A stretch of DNA of 64,000 nucleotides, taken from JBGPEQ01 sp050180895. Its GTDB lineage: Bacteria > Pseudomonadota > Alphaproteobacteria > Dongiales > Dongiaceae. The stretch is taken from NCBI GenBank assembly GCA_050180895.1, contig JBFXDS010000001.1:186001-250000 (forward strand), read 5' to 3'. Both the position numbers and the translations under genes were made by a program. Positions 1 to 8,734 of the stretch are shown here, one piece after another; within the stretch, counting starts at the first letter, position 1, and every line of letters begins with the position of its first letter. The notes beneath the pieces were generated by a model, which searched no databases, had not been told where the DNA came from, and saw only the letters and a program-made list of their open reading frames with translations.

Positions 1-1
1 C

Positions 2-229
2 GTCGCCCTCGGCCGCAGCGCGCTGGTCGCCGGCGACCTCAAGGCCGGCCGGCTGGTGCGCCCGTTCCGCCTCAGCGTCGCCAGTCGCTTCCGCTACTAC
101 CTCGTCTACCCGCCGGCGGCCGTCAAGCGCCCCAAGGTCGCCGCCTTCCGCGCCTGGCTGCTGGCCGAGGCCGGCCATTCCCGGCGCGAGGAGGAAGCGG
201 CCGAGCGGCGCAAACCGACGGTTGCGTGA
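2..229 (+). CDS. LysR-type transcriptional regulator, C-terminal fragment (partial at window edge)
   Basis: Only the last 75 codons are in the window, read from base 2 to a TGA at 227-229. The visible part contains an ALVAGDLKAGRLVRPF segment followed by a YYLVYPPAA strand and a W-containing helix (AFRAWLLAEAG). This is the usual end of the effector-binding domain of GcvA-like LysR regulators. The tail after that helix is short and charged. The DNA-binding domain lies outside the window, so its target cannot be judged. The gene ends 69 bases before the next start on the same strand. Confidence 0.75.
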   Translation, partial: VALGRSALVAGDLKAGRLVRPFRLSVASRFRYYLVYPPAAVKRPKVAAFRAWLLAEAGHSRREEEAAERRKPTVA

Positions 230-298
230 CAGCGCTCACAGACGGCGCGGCCGCGATCGGCTAACTACCGGCGGGCAACTGGGAGACGAGGTGCCGCG

Positions 299-781
299 AT
301 GGAACCCTTGCAGGCCTACGGCCAGCCGATCGGCGCGCAGGGCTACGACCTCATCGAGGACATCACCTTTCTCTGCTGGATGCCCGTCCTCACCGTGATC
401 GGCGACATCGTGCGCCACCCGTGGGACCGCGGCTACAAGGTACACGTCTCCGTCGGCGCCGGCGACGCCGACCGCGTCGCCCGCAGCGTGCTGCCGCAGC
501 TGCAGGCGATGCAGCTCGACCACAAGGTCGTCTACCCGCTGAGCCGCTACATCCAGATGAACGCCGGCGACCAGCAGGGCAAGTTCATCACCATCTATCC
601 CGGGCCGGTGCTGGAGGGCTTCACCACGCTGATCGGCGCGCTCGACCCGCTCCTGCGCAACATGAATGCGGTGCCGGGGCCGCACCCGATGGACCGGCAG
701 TCCGGTCACGTCCTGCCGGAGCGCCGCATCGGACGCAGCGGCCTGCTGTACTACGTGATCGTCCAGAGCTACCGTTCCTAA
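299..781 (+). CDS. Free-standing protein resembling the N-terminal lyase-like domain of class III lanthionine synthetases
   Basis: A 160-residue protein with no signal peptide or membrane segment. The ATG at 299 is preceded by a purine-rich GGGAGACGAGG. The central pattern is KVHVSVGAGDADRV (about residues 47-60), then a block around DHKVVYP, then GKFITIYPGP (about 100-109), then a C-terminal G-rich YYVIVQSY end. From memory this order and spacing match the N-terminal phosphothreonine/phosphoserine lyase-like part of LanKC enzymes (WKIHVSA ... FK ... GKFITVYP ... pgP..DR). The kinase and cyclase domains of LanKC are absent: the ORF stops after the first domain and a methyltransferase follows on the opposite strand. 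No precursor peptide gene is visible. The assignment rests on pattern recognition. The function is unknown; it may be a relative that kept the fold but not the activity. Confidence 0.5.
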   Translation: MEPLQAYGQPIGAQGYDLIEDITFLCWMPVLTVIGDIVRHPWDRGYKVHVSVGAGDADRVARSVLPQLQAMQLDHKVVYPLSRYIQMNAGDQQGKFITIYPGPVLEGFTTLIGALDPLLRNMNAVPGPHPMDRQSGHVLPERRIGRSGLLYYVIVQSYRS

Positions 782-787
782 CCGCCG

Positions 788-1588
788 TCAGGGCTTCCGC
801 GCGGTAGCGATGTGCGCGGGCGCGCCGAAGGCCACGGCCCCGTCCGGCCCGACGTAGGCCCGCAGGTCGCGCTGGGCCTCCTGCAAGAGCCGCCGGTACT
901 GCGCGTCGTCGATCAGCTCGGCGAGGGTCCAGCCCTTGATGTCCGTGCGCACCCAGGCCTCCAGCGAGGGAAAGCGGGCGGTGCCGTCGAGCGTGCGGAT
1001 CTCCGCCGCGGCGATGCCGGCCTCCTCGAGCAGCGCGCGGAACGCTTCGGGCTCGCCCAGCGCGAAGGGCGCCCGCAGCTCGTTTGCGATCCGCTCGCCG
1101 AACAGGCGCCGCAGGAGCGCGACCATCGCCGCGTAGCCCGGCGAATGCGCGAGCGCGTCCCACACCGCCACCGCCAAATGGCCGCCCGGCCGCAGCACGC
1201 GCCACATCTCCCCGAGCGCGGCGATGCGGTCCTCGAAGAACATCAGCCCGAACTGGCTGACGACGGCGTCGAAGCGGCCGTCGGCGAAGGGCAGCGATTC
1301 CGCCTTTCCCAGATGCCACTCGATCGCGGGCGTGGTGCGGCGGGCGACGGCGAGCATGCCCTCGTTGCGGTCGAGCGCCGCCGTCGTGCCGCCCGGCGCC
1401 ACGCGCGCCGCGGCCTCGCGGGCGAGGACGCCGGTGCCGCAGGCGACGTCGAGCACCGCCTGTCCGGGCGAAAGCCGCGCCGCCTCGGCCACGCGCGGCG
1501 CCCAGTCGCGAAAGAGGGCGGGAACGAAGAACTCCTCGTAGATCTCGGCCGCGCTGCGCGTGACCTGGCCGGTGCCGGTGTCGTCCAT
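788..1588 (-). CDS. Class I SAM-dependent methyltransferase (methyltransferase type 11 / UbiE-like)
   Basis: A 266-residue cytosolic methyltransferase. Motif I for S-adenosylmethionine binding is VLDVACGTGVLA (about residues 46-57). An acidic second loop contains ALDRNEGML, and post-motif LRPGGHLAVAVW follows near residue 135. The N-terminal helix EIYEEFFVPALF resembles the cap helix of the UbiE/type 11 family, so a small-molecule substrate is likely but not identifiable. The gene is transcribed away from the TetR gene at 1891, and two TAGACC-containing palindromes lie about 75 bases upstream of its start. Control by that repressor is therefore a reasonable inference. Confidence 0.85.
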   Translation of the reverse strand: MDDTGTGQVTRSAAEIYEEFFVPALFRDWAPRVAEAARLSPGQAVLDVACGTGVLAREAAARVAPGGTTAALDRNEGMLAVARRTTPAIEWHLGKAESLPFADGRFDAVVSQFGLMFFEDRIAALGEMWRVLRPGGHLAVAVWDALAHSPGYAAMVALLRRLFGERIANELRAPFALGEPEAFRALLEEAGIAAAEIRTLDGTARFPSLEAWVRTDIKGWTLAELIDDAQYRRLLQEAQRDLRAYVGPDGAVAFGAPAHIATARKP

Positions 1589-1662
1589 GCGAAGATCCTC
1601 CCCCGGCGGGTCGTGCGGCCCGCCCGGCCGCCGGGTTGCCGGACGGGTCCGGGTCGCTAATA

Positions 1663-1702
1663 TATAGACCGATTTCTATATTCTATAGACCGATCGTCAT
1701 AG
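1663..1702. promoter_or_regulatory. Paired TetR-type operators between the divergent methyltransferase and TetR genes
   Basis: Two sites share the 11-base word TATAGACCGAT, at 1663 and 1684, exactly 21 bases apart. The first is a palindrome with arms TATAGA and TCTATA around CCGATT. The second (TATAGAC-CGAT-C-GTCATA) is imperfect. TAGACC half-sites are familiar from TetR regulators of the NemR/LmrA type. The position between a divergent TetR gene and a methyltransferase supports autoregulation and control of both genes. The 21-base offset would put two dimers on the same helix face. Confidence 0.6.
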
Positions 1703-1745
1703 TCCGTCAAGCCTGCTAGCTACCCGGAATCGCAGTTGGCTGATA

Positions 1746-1851
1746 CTCCCTCACCCTGTCCCTCTCTCACGCCGTGGGAGATGGGATTCGATTTTTCAGG
1801 TGCTCTATCGAGTCCCCTCTCCCGCTCGGCGGGAGAGGGGTAGGGTGAGGG
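1746..1851. repeat. Convergent pair of REP-like palindromic elements
   Basis: The left unit (1746-1788) carries CTCACCCTGTCCCTCTC. The right unit (1810-1851) carries GAGTCCCCTCTCCC, a hairpin, then GGGAGAGGGG and TAGGGTGAGGG. The left unit is an imperfect reverse complement of the right, so the two form an inverted pair around a core containing TTTTTCAGGT. A second pair of the same family is at 35706-35905. Elements of this CCCTCTCCC/GGGTGAGGG type are widespread intergenic repeats in proteobacteria. Together with the operators above, this accounts for the non-coding stretch 1589-1890. Confidence 0.75.
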
Positions 1852-1890
1852 TGAATGATCGTCCTATGAAAGCGAGTACCAGGAACCGCC

Positions 1891-2511
1891 ATGGCCGTCG
1901 ACACCCGCGTCCGCCTGATCGAGACCACCGCCCGGCTGCTGCAGCACCGCGGCTATCACGGCACGTCCTTGAGCGACATCCTGGAGGCGAGCGGGGCGCC
2001 GCGCGGCTCGCTCTACTTCCATTTCCCCGGCGGCAAGGATCAGCTGGCGATCGAGGCCACGCGCGCCGCCGCCGAGCAGGCGACGCGCGAACTGGAGGAG
2101 GCTCTGGCGCGAGCCAGGAGCCCGGCCGCGGGCGTGCGCGCCTATGTCGAGGCGGCCGGACGGATCATGCGCGAGACCGACTATACCTTCGGCTGTCCGG
2201 TGGCGCCGGTGATCCTCGATGCCGCGGGCGGCGTCGACGAACTGGGGGAGCTGTGCCGGCGCACCCTGGAGACATGGACGGAGATGCTGCGCCGGGCCTT
2301 CGCCGAGGCCGGCGTTCCGGCCCGCCGCGCCCGGGCGCTGGCTCTGCTCGTCGTTTCCGCGATCGAGGGGCTGCTGGTGATCGCTCGCGCCTACCGGGAC
2401 TGCGGCCCGCTGACCACCGTGGCCATGGAGCTGGAGGCCCTCGTCGAAGCGGCGCTGCCGCGGCGGCAGCGCCCGGCGGCGCGGCGCGCTCCGCGATCCT
2501 CGGGAGCTTGA
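1891..2511 (+). CDS. TetR/AcrR family transcriptional regulator (LmrA/YxaF-like)
   Basis: A 206-residue repressor. The N-terminal helix-turn-helix is at about residues 8-55: ETTARLLQHRGYHGTSLSDI, then ASGAPRGSLYFHFPGGKD, a typical TetR recognition region. The FPGGKDQLA variant is common in the LmrA/YxaF branch. The remaining 150 residues are helical and form the ligand and dimer domain; the ligand is not predictable. The last 20 residues are a basic, low-complexity tail (RRQRPAARRAPRSS). The ATG at 1891 puts the helix-turn-helix at the usual distance from the N-terminus. The gene is divergent from the methyltransferase and probably binds the paired sites at 1663-1702. Confidence 0.88.
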   Translation: MAVDTRVRLIETTARLLQHRGYHGTSLSDILEASGAPRGSLYFHFPGGKDQLAIEATRAAAEQATRELEEALARARSPAAGVRAYVEAAGRIMRETDYTFGCPVAPVILDAAGGVDELGELCRRTLETWTEMLRRAFAEAGVPARRARALALLVVSAIEGLLVIARAYRDCGPLTTVAMELEALVEAALPRRQRPAARRAPRSSGA

Positions 2512-2630
2512 GCCCGGAGCTGCCGGCGCGCCGCCGCCGACGTCTGATGATCCCGTGGGCAGCGGGGCTCGATATTGCCCAGTTCTTGGGCGGTGCCGGC
2601 GACGCCCGCGCCGGTGGCGGCGGCGGCGCG

Positions 2631-2645
2631 TGTTGCAGTGCAACA
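2631..2645. promoter_or_regulatory. Perfect 15-base palindrome TGTTGCA-G-TGCAACA
   Basis: Arms of 7 bases (TGTTGCA / TGCAACA) flank a single G, in the non-coding stretch 2512-2809 that precedes the secreted protein at 2810. It has the TGCA-rich character of a palindrome at 27807-27823, upstream of the DUF1127 gene. It could be an operator for a PhaR-like or other TGC/GCA-recognising repressor, but no binding protein for it is identified here. Nothing else with clear coding or RNA character was seen in 2512-2809. Confidence 0.4.
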
Positions 2646-2809
2646 AATGGCGATGATTTCGGGCATTTTTCAATCCTGGCACGAGGTTTGCTTCAGGATC
2701 GGCAAAGGGCTGTCACCGGCAGAGGATGTCAGCGGAGCGAAAGCAACGATGCGGATCTGGGAAGAGGCGCGAGCGGAACGTCAGACCGTCCCTCATTATG
2801 GAGACAGTG

Positions 2810-3175
2810 ATGTTCGAAGACGATTTTACGGCCACCGGGCCTCGACTCGCTTGGCGATGGATGACGCGGATCGGGCAGGGCGCGGCGGCGATGATGCTGC
2901 TGGCCGGCGCCTCGGCCGCGACGACGGCAACGGCCGCGCAGGAGATCTGCGGCGCGCGGGCTGATCTGCTGGAGGAGCTGACCAAGCGCTACCACGAGGC
3001 GCCGGCCGCGGTCGGCCTCGCCAACAGCGGCGTCCTGGTGGAGGTGCTGACCGCCGACAACGGCTCGACCTGGACCATCATCGTCAGCCAGCCCAACGGC
3101 ACGAGTTGCCTCGTCGCCGCCGGCAAGGAGTGGCAGGAGCTGAAGCGGACGGCCAGCCGCGACCTCCGGGTCTGA
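2810..3175 (+). CDS. Small secreted (periplasmic) protein of unknown function
   Basis: A 121-residue protein. The ATG at 2810 is chosen because GGAGAC lies 4 bases upstream; an in-frame ATG at 2798 and longer forms exist. A hydrophobic segment (GAAAMMLLAGASAATTATAAQ, broken here as GAAAMMLLAGASA plus ATTATAAQ) ends in a likely AxA signal-peptidase site. The mature part starts ICGARADLLEELTKRY and contains GVLVEVLTADNGSTWTII followed by PNGTSCLVAAGKEWQ. I recall this CGxR ... WTI ... GxSCLVAxG pattern from small hypothetical alphaproteobacterial proteins without assigned function. The next gene starts 20 bases downstream, so it may be the first gene of the membrane-protein operon. Confidence 0.7.
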   Translation: MFEDDFTATGPRLAWRWMTRIGQGAAAMMLLAGASAATTATAAQEICGARADLLEELTKRYHEAPAAVGLANSGVLVEVLTADNGSTWTIIVSQPNGTSCLVAAGKEWQELKRTASRDLRV

Positions 3176-3195
3176 CGGCGGGCGGAGCACGCGAG

Positions 3196-3669
3196 ATGTC
3201 CGACGCCGTCCTGGGGGAGGGAGCCCCCCGCCATGAGCTCCGACCGGTTCCGCTCGCCTTCCTGTCCCGCTGCGTCGTCCTGCAGGCGATCGGCGGCGCC
3301 GGCATCGCCGGGCTGTGGATCGCCGGCATCGCGGGCAAGCCGTTCGAGGGCGACACCGCCGTCCTGTGCTGGCTGATCCTCGGCATCGGCGCGCTGGGAA
3401 TCCTCTGCGTGTTCCTGCAGCGCTGGCGCGACGTGCAGTGGCTGGCCACCCATGTCGTGCGCATCGGCCTGCTCGGCACCGTGGTCGGGCTGATCATCGC
3501 CTTCGCCGCGGCGAAGACCGGCGGCTCGGCGGATCCGAGCGAGATCCGGCCGATGATCGCCGCCGTCGTCGAGGGCATGTATGTCTCGCTCTACGCGACC
3601 CTGCTGGGCATCGCCGTGAATCTCTGGTTGAAGATCAACCTGCGCCTGCTCGGTCGCATCGATGGATGA
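3196..3669 (+). CDS. MotA/TolQ/ExbB-type proton channel family membrane protein
   Basis: A 157-residue inner-membrane protein with about four hydrophobic segments (residues about 29-47, 56-74, 87-105 and 125-147). The third contains GLLGTVVGLIIAF, which matches the GLLGTVxGI signature of TolQ/ExbB/MotA channels. The fourth contains GMYVSLYATLLGI, matching their conserved A-L-x-T-x-x-G-L region. It is shorter than TolQ (about 230 residues) and lacks the large cytoplasmic domain. The chosen ATG (3196) follows GGCGGAGCACGCGAG, a weak ribosome site. It overlaps the next gene by 8 bases. By analogy it should form the ring of a proton-driven complex; the power output is unknown. Confidence 0.75.
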   Translation: MSDAVLGEGAPRHELRPVPLAFLSRCVVLQAIGGAGIAGLWIAGIAGKPFEGDTAVLCWLILGIGALGILCVFLQRWRDVQWLATHVVRIGLLGTVVGLIIAFAAAKTGGSADPSEIRPMIAAVVEGMYVSLYATLLGIAVNLWLKINLRLLGRIDG

Positions 3670-4252
3670 GGAGACGTTGACCGTCTGGCTCGACACCGCC
3701 CTGCTCATGCTCGGCGGCTTCATCCTGATGACCGTGCTGCTGATGACGGTCGCCAACCCGCCGGCGCAATCGAGCGAGGCCGAGGGGGTGCCGGCCCCCG
3801 GCAACGTCATCGTCGAGGTGCAGTGGGCCGACAAGCTCGACGCCGACGTCGATCTCTGGGTGCAGGCGCCCGGCGACGCTCCCGTCGGCTACTCCAACAA
3901 GAGCGGCCGCGTCTTCAACCTGCTGCGCGACGATCTCGGCCATGCCCAGGACATGACCGACTACAACTACGAGGTCGCCTACAGCCGCGGCACGCCCGCC
4001 GGCGAGTATGTCGTCAACCTCCACATGTATCGCGGCCGCAGCATCCCCTATCCCGTGTCCGTCAAGGTCGTGGCCAGCGCCAAGCAGGACGCGGCCGCGG
4101 CGGCCAAGCCGCTGGTTGCCACCACGGTCCAGCTGCGCCACGAGAACCACGAGGTCACCGCCTTGCGTTTCCGCCTCGACGGCGACGGCAACCTGGTGGG
4201 CGGCAGCGTCCACAGCCTGTTCAAGGAGCTGCGCGTGGCGAGCGCGCAATGA
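3662..4252 (+). CDS. Single-span membrane protein with large extracytoplasmic domain, TolR/ExbD-like partner (inferred)
   Basis: A 196-residue protein. A short N-terminus (MDEETLTVW) leads into a single hydrophobic segment with LDTALLMLGGFILMTVLLMT (about residues 10-29). The Asp at position 11 lies where TolR/ExbD carry the proton-accepting Asp in xDVMLVLLIIFMV. The rest should face the periplasm and contains DKLDADVDLWVQAPGD, YSNKSGRVFNLLRDDLG and GEYVVNLHMYRG. This looks like a beta-sandwich similar in flavour to the DLDLHVxxPxG domains of the YfaP type. The start overlaps the TolQ-like gene by 8 bases and the stop overlaps the next gene by 4 (ATGA), indicating translational coupling. The membrane topology is visible; a role as TolR equivalent is inference. 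Confidence 0.65.
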   Translation: MDEETLTVWLDTALLMLGGFILMTVLLMTVANPPAQSSEAEGVPAPGNVIVEVQWADKLDADVDLWVQAPGDAPVGYSNKSGRVFNLLRDDLGHAQDMTDYNYEVAYSRGTPAGEYVVNLHMYRGRSIPYPVSVKVVASAKQDAAAAAKPLVATTVQLRHENHEVTALRFRLDGDGNLVGGSVHSLFKELRVASAQ

Positions 4253-4752
4253 TCCTTCCCGCGGCTCTCTTCGCGCTCCTGCTCGGCGTCTTCGTCTTCG
4301 GCGTGCTGCCGCGCGCCGGCCTGGCGCAGCGCGCGCTCTCCGCCGCCCTGTTCGTGCTGCTGGTCGCCGTCGTCTATGGCGGCGGGATCGAGCTGCTCGG
4401 CCGCCCGAAGCCGCTGCGCCTGGAGTGGCGCGACGCCGTCGAGGCCCGCGTGCTCGGCGCCGTGCCGGTCGAGAACGAGGCGATCTATCTGTGGCTCGAC
4501 CTCCCCGGTTCGGCCGCGCCGCGCGCCTATGTGCTGCCCTGGAGCCTGCAGGCGGCGCAGCAGCTGCAGGCCGCCGCGAGCCAGGCCGAGGCGAGCGGCA
4601 CGGCGGTGCGCATGACGATGCCGCCGGATGGCGAGGCTGGGCTCGACGACCGCGAACCGATGTTCTACGCCATGCCGCAGCCGGCCCTGCCGGCGAAGGA
4701 CTACGACGCCGCCGCGCCGCTCGTCTTCCCGCAGCCCGGCCGGTCGTCCTGA
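4249..4752 (+). CDS. Hypothetical two-span membrane protein, third gene of the TolQ/TolR-like set
   Basis: A 167-residue protein whose start codon overlaps the previous stop (ATGA). Two hydrophobic segments (ILPAALFALLLGVFVFGVLP near residues 2-21 and ALSAALFVLLVAVVYGGGIE near 30-49) are followed by a soluble domain of about 115 residues. That domain includes LRLEWRDAVEARVLGA, EAIYLWLDLPGSAAPRAYVL and a C-terminal PMFYAMPQPALP segment. I do not recognise a family. Tight coupling to the two preceding genes argues that its product works with them in the inner membrane. The gene is followed by 30 bases and then a small gene on the opposite strand. Confidence 0.65.
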   Translation: MILPAALFALLLGVFVFGVLPRAGLAQRALSAALFVLLVAVVYGGGIELLGRPKPLRLEWRDAVEARVLGAVPVENEAIYLWLDLPGSAAPRAYVLPWSLQAAQQLQAAASQAEASGTAVRMTMPPDGEAGLDDREPMFYAMPQPALPAKDYDAAAPLVFPQPGRSS

Positions 4753-4782
4753 GCCGCGAGTCGCCGGCGCGCCTGTCGCAAG

Positions 4783-4980
4783 TCAGCAGATGGCGAAGGG
4801 AACGGCCTGCGCCCGCAGCGCGCGGATCTCGGCCGCGATCGTCAGCCAGGCCGCGTGGCCGTCGCGGTCGCCCGCCGCCGCCAGGGCTTCGGCGCGTCCG
4901 GCGGCGATCTCCGCCGCCGCGGCGCCGTGGCGGTCGAGGAGCCGCCGGGCGGCCCGCCGGATCTCGCGATCGGTCATCAT
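4783..4980 (-). CDS. Small conserved-type protein (DREI...RHG...DGxAxW pattern), function unknown
   Basis: A 65-residue soluble protein starting MMTDREIRRAARRLLDRHG, with the sequence GRAEALAAAGDRDGHAAW in the middle and an amphipathic end. The arrangement D-R-E-I ... K/R-H/Y-G ... A ... G-D-x-D-G-x-A-x-W resembles a short helical protein common in alphaproteobacteria (I believe DUF6961-like). A longer in-frame reading up to 5304 runs through a dispersed repeat and is not credible, so the start is placed at the double ATG at 4975-4980. Convergent with the membrane-protein operon. Confidence 0.6.
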   Translation of the reverse strand: MMTDREIRRAARRLLDRHGAAAAEIAAGRAEALAAAGDRDGHAAWLTIAAEIRALRAQAVPFAIC

Positions 4981-5100
4981 GCCGGAAAAAACATGGCGGT
5001 CGCGGCAAGGTTCCCCCCGCGGTGTGCGAATCGGCACATCTCGGCGGGCTCTCGGTCCATTCCCCACAAAGGAATGCACACGGTTCTGCAGAAACCATTG

Positions 5101-5183
5101 TGCGTCCTTCGACAAGCTCAGGATGAGGGGAAATCTTGGTGGCACGAAGAAAGGCCCTCGTCCTGAGCTTGTCGAAGGACGCA
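5101..5183. repeat. 83-base inverted repeat with long arms (copy 1)
   Basis: The left arm starts TGCGTCCTTCGACAAGCTCA, and the right arm ends with its reverse complement (TGAGCTTGTCGAAGGACGCA). The arms are 28-29 bases with one mismatch, around a loop of about 26 bases. A second copy of exactly the same length is at 46268-46350, between ftsA and ftsZ. The family is recognisable as a dispersed palindromic element in alphaproteobacterial intergenic regions. The rest of 4981-5335 holds only a GC-rich GCGGAGGCGCGGAG-type repeat at about 5246-5277 and no gene. Confidence 0.85.
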
Positions 5184-5245
5184 CGTCGCCCATCCGATTC
5201 TCCGCCAAGGAATTGATCGGATACGGCGCGGGCCGGCAGGAAGGC

Positions 5246-5277
5246 TTTGCACGCGGAGGCGCGGAGCCGCGGAGGAC
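5246..5277. repeat. Short GC-rich dispersed repeat (CGCGGAGGCGCGGAG type)
   Basis: Contains GCACGCGGAGGCGCGGAG followed by CCGCGGAGG. A related inverted pair occurs inside the repeat field downstream (CACGCGGAGCCGCGGAGG near 9728 and CCTCCGCGTCTCCGCGTGAG near 9794), so it belongs to the same mosaic of intergenic repeats. No coding function is seen. Confidence 0.5.
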
Positions 5278-5335
5278 AATGCGATGGGCCCCCCACGCAA
5301 GCAAGGGGCGGGGGAAATAGGCCGGGCGCGCCGCG

Positions 5336-7567
<2,232 letters not shown>

Positions 7568-7825
7568 GCCGCCTCCCTCGTCGCCCGCGGAACGCCAGGA
7601 CCGTCGGGCCGCGCGCGGGCTGCGACCGCGAACGGGGAAAGACTAATCGATTCGGCGCCGTTCGTGGCTGATTTTCCCTATGCGGGCGGGGCGCAGGCGC
7701 GGGATGCCGGCGACTTTAGGCGAATCCGCCCGATCCCGCTGACTCTTGGGATGGACCAACGGCATCCCTCCGACATTGCCGAGGCGAGGCAGGCGCGGTT
7801 CCGTTCATTTCGGACGAGTTGCGTA

Positions 7826-7853
7826 CTCGTTGGTAAGGTCTCGTTGGTAAGAT
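7826..7853. repeat. 14-base tandem duplication in a gene-free stretch
   Basis: CTCGTTGGTAAGGT at 7826-7839 is immediately followed by CTCGTTGGTAAGAT at 7840-7853. This is the only notable structure in the non-coding stretch 7568-7984 between the histidine kinase start and the next gene; that stretch otherwise shows no ORF with coding character and no RNA gene. It probably contains the promoters of both flanking genes. Confidence 0.5.
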
Positions 7854-7984
7854 CGCGGCAGGCCGCGGGGTCCGGAATGAAATGCCGGGCTGGAGCAGCG
7901 CAAATCGTCTCATGTCCGAGAGAGCACCGGACCGTTTCATCGCGGCTGATAGTTGGTGCCTACAGCAGAGGCCGGTGAGGACAA

Positions 7985-8731
7985 ATGATCCGACCGTTTC
8001 TGATAGTCGCGATTGTCGTCGCAGTTCTCCTGCAGCATCGAGGCCCTGTCGCGAACGAGGAGGTTGCGCCGCCGGCCGGTGCCGCCGACGAAAAGGCAGC
8101 CGCGAAGGAAGTCCTCGATCTGCTGCGGCGACAGCCGACGCTCTCGTTCGACACGGCGCCCGTGCATTTCTACATCAACGGCACGCTCTTTGCCGTGCCC
8201 CGCAACATGATCGCATACATGCCGGAACATGTGGTCGAAGGGCCCGGCGCCCCGCCCGATGTGGCGAATCTTTCCAATCGCGTGATTCTGCACGTCATGC
8301 TGCCCGATATGGTCGGCCTCACCGAGGCGAACGCCGAGTGCTACGTGCGCGGCTCGGATTGCAAGCAGCTCGTCAGGATAACGATCACAGAGGAGACTCC
8401 CGGAACCGCTGTTATCCCTCGGGCGAACGAGGGCGAACGCTACCAGCATTGGGGCGGAAGCCCGGTCGAGATGGCAGAAGGTCTCTGGGCCTTTCCGGTG
8501 AATGAGGGAACCGGTCGACGTTACTTTCTAGGTCGATTGGGACCAGATACCTCCGTGCTGTTCAGATGCAATGTGCGCACATTTCTCGCTCCATTGTGCT
8601 CGATGACAACTGGCGCAGAGATTGGGAAAGACACTCTAAGGATACTTTTCAATAAGGCCCAGACTGAGGACTGGCGGTTCGTATACAAGAGTGTGCTGAA
8701 TTTAATCTCAACATTCCGAGTGGAGAACTGA
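7985..8731 (+). CDS. Unrecognised exported protein
   Basis: A 248-residue protein. The start follows GAGGACAA, a good ribosome site. The N-terminus (MIRPFLIVAIVVAVLLQHRG) is a signal peptide or anchor with no lipobox. The mature part carries LDLLRRQPTLSFDTAPVHFYI, broken as LDLLRRQPTLSFDT and APVHFYINGTLFAVPRN, then four cysteines (ECYVRGSDCKQ, RCNVRTFLAPLCS) that could form two disulfides. No family is recognised. Base composition drops clearly from about 8520 on (CTTTTCAATAAGG, TTTAATCTCAAC), unlike the flanking genes, and the 56-codon ORF that follows is also AT-richer. That suggests the pair was acquired or is decaying. A toxin-immunity or envelope role is possible, but nothing shows it. 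Confidence 0.7.
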   Translation: MIRPFLIVAIVVAVLLQHRGPVANEEVAPPAGAADEKAAAKEVLDLLRRQPTLSFDTAPVHFYINGTLFAVPRNMIAYMPEHVVEGPGAPPDVANLSNRVILHVMLPDMVGLTEANAECYVRGSDCKQLVRITITEETPGTAVIPRANEGERYQHWGGSPVEMAEGLWAFPVNEGTGRRYFLGRLGPDTSVLFRCNVRTFLAPLCSMTTGAEIGKDTLRILFNKAQTEDWRFVYKSVLNLISTFRVEN

Positions 8732-8734
8732 CGT

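Noticed and set aside
2575..2964. Alternative plus-strand ORF ahead of the secreted protein
   Set aside because: Different frame from the signal-peptide-bearing gene, no start signal, and it runs through the palindrome at 2631.
7716..7940. Minus-strand ORF of 74 codons between the kinase and the exported protein
   Set aside because: Low-complexity Arg/Pro/Ser translation, no ribosome site, and it covers a tandem duplication.
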